Assembly (NCBI GenBank): GCA_964230215.1
Contig: CAXRGQ010000016.1
Coordinates: 186,001 to 250,000, forward strand
Origin: JAUILH01 sp964230215
GTDB lineage: Bacteria; Bacteroidota; Bacteroidia; Flavobacteriales_D; JAUILH01
DNA: 64,000 bases
Direction of reading: 5' to 3'
The notes beneath the pieces were generated by a model. That model worked only from the letters and a program-made list of their open reading frames with translations, ran no database searches and was not told where the DNA came from. The position numbers and the translations under genes are program-made. Each line of letters starts with the position of its first letter. The stretch's first letter is position 1. Positions 18,022 to 27,186 of this stretch are shown in pieces.

Positions 18022-19106
18022 TGGATATTGAGAAGTATGAGTTTTGGATATATGGAATATTCTTTATTCTCATGCTTGGTGCATCATTGCTGTTGAACAC
18101 TATCTTACTGCGTTTTTCGAAAAACCTAGGAACCCGTGAAAACGATGGGTCTTTAATAAGATGGAGTAATGTCACAAAACCTTCTCTTGGAGGCATTGGA
18201 TTTTACCTTATTTTTCTATTATCTATTGGAGCCTATGGCTTTATGTTTGATGCTAATGAGCTATTTGGTAATACGGAAGCCTTGGGAATTGTTTGCATAT
18301 CCACCCTAGCATTCTTCATGGGACTTGCCGATGATGCCTATAATACCAAACCCTTATTGAAATTCGGCGTACAAATACTGTGTGGAGCAATTCTGATCCT
18401 TACGGATAACTATATTCAGACTTTCCCTTATGAATGGCTTAATTATACAATGACAATATTATGGGTGATTGGTATAATGAACTCGATTAACATGCTTGAT
18501 AATATGGATGGAATTACAAGCACAACATCTGTTTTTATTCTCCTAATTATGTTAGGCTATATGCAAATGATGAGCCTAAGTTCTAGCTATGAGTTTATTC
18601 TAATGCTAGGAGTACTAGCAAGTCTTGTTGGATTTTTGTTCTATAACTGGCACCCAAGCAAGATGTTTATGGGAGACACAGGAAGCCAGTTTCTCGGTGT
18701 GTTTTTAGCGGCATTAAGCATTAAGTTTTTATGGAATTCAAAAGGATTAGATGGCTCCATCATTCAGTCGCGACAAATAGCATTGGTGCTATTAAGTTTT
18801 ATGTTACCAATTATTGATACCACAGTGGTTTCTATTAATAGAATCAGAAGGGGACAATCACCATTTGTAGGCGGCAAAGATCATACAACACACAATCTAA
18901 GCTATCTTGGATTATCTGATAGCCAAGTAGGCTTTGTGTTTGCAGGTGTTGCAGCCATTTGTGCTTTTGCTGCCGCTTGTATAATAAGATTTCTTGAAGA
19001 TTGGAATCATATTTATACCGCTGTAATTATAGTATTTGTAATTTTAATTCTTGCGATTTGCTTTTACATCACATATTTAAACAAAGATAAGATCCGTAGC
19101 CAATGA
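18021..19106 (+). CDS. Polyprenyl-phosphate GlcNAc/HexNAc-1-phosphate transferase, WecA/MraY family
   Basis: 361 residues with about ten membrane helices. It starts glycan synthesis by moving a sugar-1-phosphate from a UDP-sugar to undecaprenyl phosphate. Family motifs: KPSLGGIG (53-60), LADDAYNTKP with Asp104-Asp105, NSINMLDNMDG (154-164), and HPSKMFMGDTGSQFLG around 211-226. The absence of the MraY-specific pattern and the operon context favour a WecA/TagO-like role in surface polysaccharide rather than peptidoglycan. It overlaps the next gene by 4 bp. Confidence 0.92.
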   Translation: MDIEKYEFWIYGIFFILMLGASLLLNTILLRFSKNLGTRENDGSLIRWSNVTKPSLGGIGFYLIFLLSIGAYGFMFDANELFGNTEALGIVCISTLAFFMGLADDAYNTKPLLKFGVQILCGAILILTDNYIQTFPYEWLNYTMTILWVIGIMNSINMLDNMDGITSTTSVFILLIMLGYMQMMSLSSSYEFILMLGVLASLVGFLFYNWHPSKMFMGDTGSQFLGVFLAALSIKFLWNSKGLDGSIIQSRQIALVLLSFMLPIIDTTVVSINRIRRGQSPFVGGKDHTTHNLSYLGLSDSQVGFVFAGVAAICAFAAACIIRFLEDWNHIYTAVIIVFVILILAICFYITYLNKDKIRSQ

Positions 19107-20110
19107 ATAAATTAAAAAAGATAGGCATTCCTCTAGTTTTGATAGCAGCACTGGCAGTATTCATTAGACTGTTCAGCTTCTCGACAAGCTCTGAAAATAC
19201 TGAATCATCTACAAAAGATGATACCGCATCTGAATTGATTGAAGATAAAGCCGAAGATAAGGACAGACGGTCATACATTAGAGAAAATTACAAAGTGTTT
19301 TCAGTTCCTTTGCCTGAATCAATTGATTTTGCAGGGGAGCTTGTACCAATTCAAGATATTGACATCAGGGAGCGTCTAGACAAAGAATTAGTAGTGAATA
19401 CTTACTGGCATTCGCAAACCTTCCTGTTCCATAAACGAGCCCATCGATGGTTTCCAGTGATTGAGCGAATATTAAAAGAAAACGGTGTTCCTGAAGACTT
19501 AAAATATCTAGCTCTAATCGAAAGTGGCTTGGATAATGTCGTTTCTCCTGCAGGTGCAGCTGGATTCTGGCAATTCATGAAAACTACCGGCAAACAATAT
19601 GGACTTGAAGTTAACTCCTATGTGGATGAACGCTATCACTTAGAAAAAAGTACAGAAGCTGCCTGTAAATATCTAAAATATGCCAAAAACAAATTTGGTT
19701 CATGGACATTGGCAGCAGCATCCTACAACATGGGGATGGGCGGCTTAGAAAATAGACTTAAGGAACAAGATGTAGAGAGTTATTATGATTTGTATCTCAA
19801 CGCTGAAACTTCTCGCTACGTTTTCAGAATATTAGCCGCAAAACATATTCTATCTCATTCTGAAGACTTTGGTTTTAACTTATTGGAATCTGATTTGTAC
19901 CCAGAGTATGATACAAAGACTTTAGAGGTAGATACCACTATTAATGACCTTCGCTCTTTTGGGAAATCAATGGGAGTTAATTATAAGATCATTAAAACCT
20001 TAAATCCTTGGCTAAGAAATTCGAAAATGCCGAATTCAAGCAAAAAGCAATACAAAATCCTAGTTCCAGCAGATGGATTTAATATGAAACCTGTTAGCGC
20101 ATACGAATAA
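19103..20110 (+). CDS. Membrane-anchored lytic transglycosylase, MltD/SLT (GH23) type
   Basis: 335 residues. One N-terminal membrane helix (about 8-27) is followed by an acidic linker and the SLT domain: catalytic Glu140 in LIESGL, then SPAGAAGFWQFM, and AAASYNMGMGG. The C-terminal stretch (about 275-330, with IIKTLNPWLR and YKILVPADG) looks like one diverged LysM peptidoglycan-binding motif. It cleaves glycan strands by the non-hydrolytic 1,6-anhydro reaction. In this operon it may open the wall for the Wza/Wzc machinery. It overlaps the WecA-like gene by 4 bp and precedes uvrA by 1 bp. Confidence 0.9.
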   Translation: MNKLKKIGIPLVLIAALAVFIRLFSFSTSSENTESSTKDDTASELIEDKAEDKDRRSYIRENYKVFSVPLPESIDFAGELVPIQDIDIRERLDKELVVNTYWHSQTFLFHKRAHRWFPVIERILKENGVPEDLKYLALIESGLDNVVSPAGAAGFWQFMKTTGKQYGLEVNSYVDERYHLEKSTEAACKYLKYAKNKFGSWTLAAASYNMGMGGLENRLKEQDVESYYDLYLNAETSRYVFRILAAKHILSHSEDFGFNLLESDLYPEYDTKTLEVDTTINDLRSFGKSMGVNYKIIKTLNPWLRNSKMPNSSKKQYKILVPADGFNMKPVSAYE

Positions 20111-20111
20111 G

Positions 20112-22934
20112 GTGAGTGAGAATTATATTCGTGTTGAAGGTGCTAGAGTGCACAATCTTAAAAACGTTTCTCTAGAAATTCCGAGAAACAAACTGGTTGT
20201 TTTTACTGGTCTAAGTGGCTCAGGAAAATCATCATTGGCCTTCGATACAATCTATGCAGAAGGCCAGCGCAGATATATTGATACTTTTTCCAGCTACGCA
20301 CGTCAATTTCTAGGTGGAATTGAAAGACCTGATGTGGATGCAATTCATGGTTTATCGCCTGTAATCTCAATCGAACAAAAAACAGTTAGTAAAAATCCGA
20401 GATCAACGGTAGGCACGATTACTGAAATTTATGACTTCTTGCGTCTACTATATGCACGTGCAAGCATAGCTTATTCGTATAATACGGGTAAACCAATGGT
20501 TAAATATTCTGAGACTCAAATCAGAGATTTAATCTTGCGAGATTTTGATAATAAAAAAATCATTCTCCTTGCTCCATTGATTAAAGGTCGTAAAGGACAT
20601 TACAAGGAATTATTCGAGCAATACAGAAAAAAAGGATTCGCTCGTATCCGTGTTGATGGTGAAATACTAGATCTCCATGAAACGATTAAACTAGACCGCT
20701 ACAAAATACATGATATCGAACTAGTTGTCGACAGAATTGCGGTGAAGGACGAGGACAAAACACGCATAGCTCAAAGCATTGAGCAGGCTTTAAAACTTGG
20801 AAAAGGTTCGTTTCTTCTAATGGAGCATGAATCCGATAAAATCTCCCATTTTTCTCGCGCTCTTATGTGTGCTGATACAGGCATATCCTACTCCGAACCA
20901 GAACCTAATCTGTTTTCATTTAACAGTCCGTATGGTGCTTGCCCAAAATGTACAGGTATTGGTCAAATTACGGCCGTTGAGCCCGATATGCTTATTCCCG
21001 ACAAATCTTTGTCTATCAAAAAGGGTGCAATTGCGCCAATGAAAGACATTAAGAACATTTGGCTTACAGAAAAAATCATTAATCTTTTAGAAGCTAGAGA
21101 ATATACCATCAATACTCCACTCTCTGAAGTGGCCGAAGATCATATAGATGAAATTCTTTACGGACTTCCACAGGGATTAACTTATAAGAGCAAAAAGGGC
21201 AAAGAAAAAACTGTTCAATTTGAAGGAATTGTAAATTTCATTGAACGTCATTATGGCGAGAGCACTCAAGCCAAATTTAAACGTTGGGCCCAGAGTTTCA
21301 TGAATACTACCACATGCAGTAGCTGCGGTGGTTCAAGATTAAAAGAAGAAGCACGCTATTTTAAGTTTGATGGAAAAGCTATTCATGAACTAGCGCAAAT
21401 GGATATCAGTCAGCTTGCCGAATTCTTTGATGGTATAGAAAAAAGACTGAATGATGACCAATTAAAAATTGCAAGTGCACTCTTACGAGAAATCAAATCG
21501 AGAATTCAATTTCTTTTGGATGTTGGATTAGATTACCTCAGCTTAGACAGGCCAGCAAAATCTCTATCTGGTGGTGAAGCACAAAGAATTCGACTAGCCA
21601 CCCAAATAGGAACCGAACTAACTAATGTCCTTTACATATTAGATGAACCAAGCATTGGTTTGCATCAAAGAGACAATCAGAGACTTATCAATTCATTAAA
21701 AAGCTTAAGAGATGCGCAGAATACGGTTCTGGTAGTTGAGCACGATAAGGATATGATTTTGGCCAGCGATTACTTGGTTGACATTGGTCCCAAGGCAGGT
21801 TTGCACGGTGGCAAAATCGTAATGAGTGACACTCCGGACAAGCTATCCTCCGCTAAAACCCTCACGGCAAAGTATCTGAATGGACAATTAGAGATTGAAG
21901 TTCCTGATCAAAGGAGAAAATCAACGGAGAAACTTACTATCCACGAACCCCGCGGGAACAACTTAAAGATTAAGCAAGTTTCTTTCCCATTGGGCATATT
22001 TACCTGCGTAACGGGAGTGAGTGGTAGCGGAAAGAGTACACTTGTTAATGAGACCTTATACCCTATTCTAAATCAGCATATTTACAAAAGTGTAAAGAAC
22101 CCCTTGCCATACAAGAAAATATCAGGTTTAGAACATGTAGACAAGATTATTGAGATCGACCAATCTCCAATAGGCAGAACTCCACGCTCCAACCCTGCGA
22201 CATATACTGGGGTGTTCTCAGATATTCGTTCACTATTCGCCAATCTCCCAGAAGCCAAAATTAGAGGCTACAAATTAGGGAGGTTCTCATTTAATGTAAA
22301 AGGCGGGCGGTGTGAGACTTGTCAAGGAGCTGGTTTGAGAACAATTGAGATGAACTTTCTGCCAGATGTGTATGTGGAATGTGAAACATGTCAAGGCAAA
22401 CGTTATAACAGAGAAACACTAGAAGTAAGATATAAGGGAAAATCCATCAATGATGTGCTCGACATGTCGATTGAAACAGCAGTTCCGTTTTTCGAAAACT
22501 ATCCAAAAATTAAGCGTAAACTAGACACATTAAATGCAGTTGGACTAGGTTACCTGACTCTTGGCCAAGCAAGCACAACACTATCTGGAGGTGAGGCTCA
22601 ACGAGTTAAATTAGCCACAGAATTGTCTAAAAAAAGTACAGGAAAAACAGTCTATATCCTAGACGAGCCTAGTACTGGTTTGCATTTTGAAGACATTAAA
22701 ATGTTGCTAGCCGTACTTCAAAAACTGGTTAGCACTGGAAACACAGTTATTGTTATAGAACATAACTTGGACATTATTAAAGTTGCAGACCACATTATTG
22801 ATATTGGTCCAGAAGGAGGGAGAAACGGTGGTGAACTAATCTTTGAGGGCACGCCGGAGGAACTCATTAAAAACAAGAAAAGCATTACAGGAAAATATTT
22901 AAAAGAAGAATTATGTCAGACGAAAAAAAAATAA
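20112..22934 (+). CDS. uvrA: Excinuclease ABC subunit A
   Basis: 940 residues, normal UvrA length; the start codon is GTG (MSENYIRVEGAR). DNA-damage-sensing ABC ATPase of nucleotide excision repair. First Walker A GLSGSGKS at 33-40; second GVSGSGKS near 635. Zinc-module cysteines occur in ACPKCTGIG, TTCSSCGG and the long C-terminal finger CETCQGAG to CETCQGKRYN. ABC signatures LSGGEAQRIRLA (near 486) and LSGGEAQRVKLA are both present. It sits 1 bp after the transglycosylase gene and so probably shares the polysaccharide transcript. The tail overlaps the LOG-family gene by 22 bp. Confidence 0.98.
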   Translation: MSENYIRVEGARVHNLKNVSLEIPRNKLVVFTGLSGSGKSSLAFDTIYAEGQRRYIDTFSSYARQFLGGIERPDVDAIHGLSPVISIEQKTVSKNPRSTVGTITEIYDFLRLLYARASIAYSYNTGKPMVKYSETQIRDLILRDFDNKKIILLAPLIKGRKGHYKELFEQYRKKGFARIRVDGEILDLHETIKLDRYKIHDIELVVDRIAVKDEDKTRIAQSIEQALKLGKGSFLLMEHESDKISHFSRALMCADTGISYSEPEPNLFSFNSPYGACPKCTGIGQITAVEPDMLIPDKSLSIKKGAIAPMKDIKNIWLTEKIINLLEAREYTINTPLSEVAEDHIDEILYGLPQGLTYKSKKGKEKTVQFEGIVNFIERHYGESTQAKFKRWAQSFMNTTTCSSCGGSRLKEEARYFKFDGKAIHELAQMDISQLAEFFDGIEKRLNDDQLKIASALLREIKSRIQFLLDVGLDYLSLDRPAKSLSGGEAQRIRLATQIGTELTNVLYILDEPSIGLHQRDNQRLINSLKSLRDAQNTVLVVEHDKDMILASDYLVDIGPKAGLHGGKIVMSDTPDKLSSAKTLTAKYLNGQLEIEVPDQRRKSTEKLTIHEPRGNNLKIKQVSFPLGIFTCVTGVSGSGKSTLVNETLYPILNQHIYKSVKNPLPYKKISGLEHVDKIIEIDQSPIGRTPRSNPATYTGVFSDIRSLFANLPEAKIRGYKLGRFSFNVKGGRCETCQGAGLRTIEMNFLPDVYVECETCQGKRYNRETLEVRYKGKSINDVLDMSIETAVPFFENYPKIKRKLDTLNAVGLGYLTLGQASTTLSGGEAQRVKLATELSKKSTGKTVYILDEPSTGLHFEDIKMLLAVLQKLVSTGNTVIVIEHNLDIIKVADHIIDIGPEGGRNGGELIFEGTPEELIKNKKSITGKYLKEELCQTKKK

Positions 22935-23620
22935 TCAAAGCCTTTAAACCAAAGGATTGGAATGAGACAAAAACCAATGACAGTTGGGCGATATTTAAAA
23001 TTATGTCCGAGTTTGTGGAAGGCTACGAAATCATGTCTAAAATTGGGCCATGTGTATCCATCTTTGGGTCAGCCAGAACTAAAGAAGATAACCCCTATTT
23101 CCAATTAGCAGATGATATAGCGTTTAGACTCACGCAAAAAGGTTATGGCGTAATCACAGGAGGCGGGCCTGGTATTATGGAAGCCGGTAATAAAGGAGCA
23201 AGAAGAGGTAAAGGTGCTTCTGTAGGTCTAAATATTGATTTGCCTTTTGAGCAAACAGCAAACCCATATATTGATTCTGACAAGCTAATTAACTTTGATT
23301 ATTTCTTCGTTAGAAAAGTAATGTTTGTGAAATATGCGCAAGGATTTATAGTCCTTCCAGGCGGTTTCGGAACATTAGATGAATTATTTGAAGCAATGAC
23401 GCTAATTCAAACTAAAAAAATTGGTCGATTCCCAATAATTCTGGTTGGTTCAAGCTATTGGAATGGTCTTGTAGATTGGATTAAATCAACCATGCTAGAA
23501 CAGGAACAAAATATAAGCCCAAATGACCTCAATCTAATCAAGGTGGTTGATACGGCAGAGGACGCTGTAAAGGCGATCGAAGACTTCTACAACAAGTATC
23601 TGCTAAAACCTAACTTCTAA
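22913..23620 (+). CDS. LOG-family (TIGR00730-type) Rossmann-fold protein
   Basis: 235 residues. Both LOG-family motifs are present: GGGPGIMEA (83-91) and PGGFGTLDE (149-157), which in characterised members form the nucleotide-monophosphate phosphoribohydrolase site; the bacterial physiological substrate is generally unsettled. A soluble cytoplasmic protein is expected. It starts inside the 3' end of uvrA, so it is translationally coupled to it. It is the last gene of the plus-strand operon. Confidence 0.88.
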   Translation: MSDEKKIIKAFKPKDWNETKTNDSWAIFKIMSEFVEGYEIMSKIGPCVSIFGSARTKEDNPYFQLADDIAFRLTQKGYGVITGGGPGIMEAGNKGARRGKGASVGLNIDLPFEQTANPYIDSDKLINFDYFFVRKVMFVKYAQGFIVLPGGFGTLDELFEAMTLIQTKKIGRFPIILVGSSYWNGLVDWIKSTMLEQEQNISPNDLNLIKVVDTAEDAVKAIEDFYNKYLLKPNF

Positions 23621-23719
23621 TTGTGAATTAAAATACCGCAGGAGCGTGGGGATGATTTGGAATTTTCCGACATTTATGCGAACTTAATATCTTAATTGCC
23701 GTATAGATAGCTGTCATTT

Positions 23720-25912
23720 ATGAAATGTCTTTTACAACTGCTACTGTGTTTCTCGCTTACTAGTGCTTTTGCGCATGGAGGTGAGCTGGACTCTATTCCG
23801 GCAAAAAAGAATGAAGCTCAGAACGAGGGTGCCAGAACGGATGCAAGTGGAGAACTTAGTTTAAGATTCAAACCTTATGTAGGTTTCGGACTCGGTAACC
23901 TTACATTTATAGGAGATATACACAATAATAATAAGGGTCAACATTTAACCGTATCTAGAATAGCCTCTAATCTTCGGTTCTCTCACCCTATAACAGATTA
24001 TTTAGACTTCCAGTTCCATACCATATTTGGAAAAATAAGTGCGAACGAAAGGTCTATTACAAATCTTACACGGAATTTAAATTTTGAATCTAGAATTCGT
24101 GCTGGCGGTCTGGGATTGAGCTATAATTTTGACCACATCTTAAAAAAGAAAAGAAGTGAGCGTGCGATAGAACCATGGATTTATGCCGGAATTGAGTCGT
24201 TTGAGTTTTTATCGAAAACGGATTTATATGACGCTAATGGTAACTTGTATCATTATTGGGATGACGGTTCCATCCGAAACATGGCACAAACTGACCCTAA
24301 TGCAAATGAAGCGATATACATTCAGCGAGATTACATCTACGAAACAGATTTGCGTGAACAGAATATTGATGGCTTTGGTCAATACCAAGAGAGATCATGG
24401 GCCTTTCCGGTTGGAATCGGGTTCAATCTAAACATTACTGATCATTTTAGATTACGTGTAGGTTCTACAATACACTTTACTACTACAGATTTGGTTGATA
24501 ACATTACTGGTGATAGCGAAGGTGATAGAATTGGTAATAAAGGAAATGATGAATTCCTTCACACTAGTTTCACACTTAGCTACAGTCTAAAACCTGTTGG
24601 CAACAAAGAAGAAGAGCTAGAAGACCTCAAGGATCCTTGGGAAGTAGACATTTTTGCAAAAGATACATTCGATACAGATAACGACGGTGTGGTTGATTTC
24701 CAAGATATCTGTGCATATACACCAAAAGATTGTCAGCCCGTTGAAGTAAATGGATGTGCTGCTGATGACGATTTTGATGGTGTCCCTAATTGTAAGGATA
24801 AGGAAGAGAATTCACCAGGACCATTTGTAGATAAAGATGGTGTAACAATCACAGATGAGATGTTAACGCTAGCATTTAAACGCTATAAAGACAGTACGGG
24901 TGAGTTCAGTGAGATAGAGACAACCGAAAAAATATCGGTGGAAGTGACCAACCCTCTATTTGCAAAAAACAACGGGGTAATAGATAATGACGGAGCTAAA
25001 GACAAACAATACTTCATTATTCTGGACAGTAAACCGCAAAACGTTAAAGCCAACGAGTTATACAAGTACTTGCAGTGGAAACGATTTAAAACCAAACATG
25101 TTGGTGATTCAATCTATTATGTATTAGATGGGCTAGACCTTGCAGAAGCCGCACTATTAGACGATGAATTAAATAATAAGGGAGTCAATACTGTATCAAT
25201 AGGTAAAAACAAGTATACGCCTGATGGAAAGTTAATCATTGAAAAACCAACACAAATAGAAATTGAAGCGGCGCTTGCAAATGGTGGAACGGTTCCTCAA
25301 ATGACTCACTCAGATGAGATTACATACCGTGTACAAATTGCTGCCTACAATAAACCTCAGAACTACAAGAAGTTCTTAGGACTTCCAGATATAGTCGAAT
25401 TCCAAGGCAATGACAAGGTATACAGATATTACTCCGGGATATTTACAGATCTAGGTGATGCATCTAAACATAAAATTATCATGACCTCTGAAGCAGGTTA
25501 CACTGATGCATTTGTAGTTGCATTTAAAGATGGTAAACGAATATCGCTAAAAGAAATAACAGAAGTTAATCCAGATTACAATGAAAATATCGAGGAATAC
25601 GAAAAGTCTGTTGGTGGCAATACAGAGCAGAACTATTTCTTCACAGTACAAGTAGGCGCATATCAATCTGATGTACCAACGGATATGTTAGAACTATATC
25701 GTAATCTTGGCGAGAAATTCGATTTCGTTAAGGATAAAGATAGCGGCACAACGAGATACCTTGTTGGTCAATATAAAACTGAGGAAGAAGCCAGAAAAGC
25801 TGCAGAGCGCTTTACAAGCATGGGGGTTGAGGATGCATTTATTCTTGTAAGAAAAGATGATGAACTCATCGAATTAAAAGATGCGCAAGATTTGATTAAG
25901 GGAAATGAATAA
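23720..25912 (+). CDS. Secreted envelope protein with beta-barrel-like N-terminus, TSP3-like and SPOR-like domains
   Basis: 730 residues with a signal peptide (about 1-18, ending AFAHG). Residues about 45-290 alternate like an outer-membrane beta-barrel (repeated aromatic/Gly strands such as YVGFGLGNLTF and WAFPVGIGFNLNI). Residues about 318-370 carry DTDNDGVVDFQD and DDDFDGVPNCKDKE, thrombospondin-3/OmpA-type calcium-binding repeats with four cysteines. The C-terminal half has SPOR-like segments: YRVQIAAY near 535 and FFTVQVGAYQ near 640, with a possible degenerate third near 430. SPOR domains bind denuded peptidoglycan. It resembles an OmpA-like barrel with SPOR in place of the OmpA_C domain; function unknown. 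Confidence 0.75.
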   Translation: MKCLLQLLLCFSLTSAFAHGGELDSIPAKKNEAQNEGARTDASGELSLRFKPYVGFGLGNLTFIGDIHNNNKGQHLTVSRIASNLRFSHPITDYLDFQFHTIFGKISANERSITNLTRNLNFESRIRAGGLGLSYNFDHILKKKRSERAIEPWIYAGIESFEFLSKTDLYDANGNLYHYWDDGSIRNMAQTDPNANEAIYIQRDYIYETDLREQNIDGFGQYQERSWAFPVGIGFNLNITDHFRLRVGSTIHFTTTDLVDNITGDSEGDRIGNKGNDEFLHTSFTLSYSLKPVGNKEEELEDLKDPWEVDIFAKDTFDTDNDGVVDFQDICAYTPKDCQPVEVNGCAADDDFDGVPNCKDKEENSPGPFVDKDGVTITDEMLTLAFKRYKDSTGEFSEIETTEKISVEVTNPLFAKNNGVIDNDGAKDKQYFIILDSKPQNVKANELYKYLQWKRFKTKHVGDSIYYVLDGLDLAEAALLDDELNNKGVNTVSIGKNKYTPDGKLIIEKPTQIEIEAALANGGTVPQMTHSDEITYRVQIAAYNKPQNYKKFLGLPDIVEFQGNDKVYRYYSGIFTDLGDASKHKIIMTSEAGYTDAFVVAFKDGKRISLKEITEVNPDYNENIEEYEKSVGGNTEQNYFFTVQVGAYQSDVPTDMLELYRNLGEKFDFVKDKDSGTTRYLVGQYKTEEEARKAAERFTSMGVEDAFILVRKDDELIELKDAQDLIKGNE

Positions 25913-25918
25913 TGGTAT

Positions 25919-25926
25919 TATCTTTG
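25919..25926 (+). promoter_or_regulatory. Candidate -7 promoter element for the small lysine-rich gene
   Basis: TATCTTTG matches TAnnTTTG exactly, 27 bp before the ATG at 25954. A TTG at 25892-25894 could be the -33 element with a slightly long 24-bp spacer. It lies directly after the stop of the preceding gene. Confidence 0.55.
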
Positions 25927-25953
25927 CAGTAAACCTATTAAAGTAAACTAATT

Positions 25954-26238
25954 ATGAAGACTATACTCACACTACTGATTGTATCTATTGGACTCATCTT
26001 TGCACTGAATCAACCTAACGCTGCTACAAGTAATTACGGTGATTACGATAACAGTTATATTGAGAATCCAGACACCACAAAGAAGAAGGAGAAGAAAACT
26101 AAAAAGAAACTTAAGGAGAAGTTTAAAAAAGCTAAGAAAGGCTTGACAAAAGCTGCAACTGGCGAAACAAATACAGATCCTAAATCAGGTTTAACCATCA
26201 GCGAGGAAGGTTACGAAGAGGAAGAAGAAGAGAAATAA
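25954..26238 (+). CDS. Small secreted lysine-rich protein, unknown function
   Basis: 94 residues. The N-terminus MKTILTLLIVSIGLIFALNQ is signal-peptide-like; the mature part has a lysine-rich block (about 43-70, runs such as KKKEKKTKKKLKEKFKKAKK) and an acidic end (EEGYEEEEEEK). The charge-segregated, low-complexity composition suggests a disordered protein. A good promoter before it and a strong terminator after it support a real monocistronic gene. No family recognised. Confidence 0.65.
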   Translation: MKTILTLLIVSIGLIFALNQPNAATSNYGDYDNSYIENPDTTKKKEKKTKKKLKEKFKKAKKGLTKAATGETNTDPKSGLTISEEGYEEEEEEK

Positions 26239-26256
26239 AATAAAATTACAATACTG

Positions 26257-26286
26257 AAAAGGCTAAGCGAACGCTTAGCCTTTTTT
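26257..26286. terminator. Bidirectional rho-independent terminator
   Basis: Stem AAGGCTAAGCG/CGCTTAGCCTT with a 2-base loop, flanked by AA before and a T run after, so it can work in both directions between the convergent genes ending at 26238 (plus) and 26293 (minus). Confidence 0.9.
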
Positions 26287-26292
26287 AATTTC

Positions 26293-27186
26293 TTAGAACC
26301 TTGATAAGCATGTTGTTTCACCAGATGGTAAATCAATACATGATAAGGGATCTTCTAGCTTCACTCTACCAATAGAATTCAGATCTCGCACAATTAAGAA
26401 ATTTCCATCTATGGCGTCTGGTAAGTCATCAACAGAACTTACAATATATCTCCCTTCATATTCAAAATCTTTCTTAAACAGAAGAATTGACTTCTGTACG
26501 TTCACTTCATCCTCATCAAAAGCAATTAGATTATAAATAAGGTACTTCTCCCCTTCCCCAACAAAACTGAGCATTTTTGTTAGCTCTATATCATTAAGCT
26601 CCATTGTGAGTAAATAAGTACTGTCTAGTGAACCATACTCCTTTATTAATTCCAATAATCCAATATTAGAATCACTTTGTTTGTCTATCAAATTAGATAG
26701 GGCGGTATTGCCTGCCTTAAAATGATAAACACTTCTATTCTCTAATATATCTTCATCATTAAAATCTATCAAATCAGATTCTTCTGAAGCACTACTCTCC
26801 TCTTCAACAACTGCATCTTCTGCCTCTTCTTTTGCCATGTCTTTGGTCTCAGTATTTTCAGACTTGCTCTTTTCGTTCGTAGCCATTTCATCATTATCAG
26901 AACCACTATCTGGATACCATAGAATTATGGCTACCAATAGTAGGGCAGCGATACCTAGAATGTAATAGAGTTGTTTCGGCTTGGAAGTACTACCAAAACT
27001 TCCAATGCGTTTTCGTTGAGCATCCATAAACAATGCTTTTTCCACATCCACTTCAGATTGCTTGGCAAGTCTTAATCTTTCTTGCCACTCATCAGTATCG
27101 ACGATCGAGTCTACATATACCTTTTCGTCATCGCTCAAATCTCCAGCGAGAAATTTCTGCACTAATATATCCAAGTCTCTATCCAT
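26293..27186 (-). CDS. Putative transmembrane anti-sigma factor
   Basis: 297 residues. The N-terminal about 70 residues are cytoplasmic (LVQKFLAGDLSDDEKVYVD resembles the start of Bacteroidota anti-sigma proteins), then one membrane helix (about 73-91), a low-complexity acidic Glu/Ser linker (about 95-145), and a periplasmic domain of unknown type. It starts 8 bp inside the ECF sigma gene, the usual sigma/anti-sigma coupling. The assignment rests on topology and context; no zinc-binding HxxxCxxC motif is visible. Confidence 0.65.
   Translation of the reverse strand: MDRDLDILVQKFLAGDLSDDEKVYVDSIVDTDEWQERLRLAKQSEVDVEKALFMDAQRKRIGSFGSTSKPKQLYYILGIAALLLVAIILWYPDSGSDNDEMATNEKSKSENTETKDMAKEEAEDAVVEEESSASEESDLIDFNDEDILENRSVYHFKAGNTALSNLIDKQSDSNIGLLELIKEYGSLDSTYLLTMELNDIELTKMLSFVGEGEKYLIYNLIAFDEDEVNVQKSILLFKKDFEYEGRYIVSSVDDLPDAIDGNFLIVRDLNSIGRVKLEDPLSCIDLPSGETTCLSRF

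Noticed and set aside
23621..23719. Possible small RNA or tRNA in the gap before the SPOR-protein gene.
   Set aside because: No cloverleaf, no strong hairpin and no clear promoter-terminator pair was seen.
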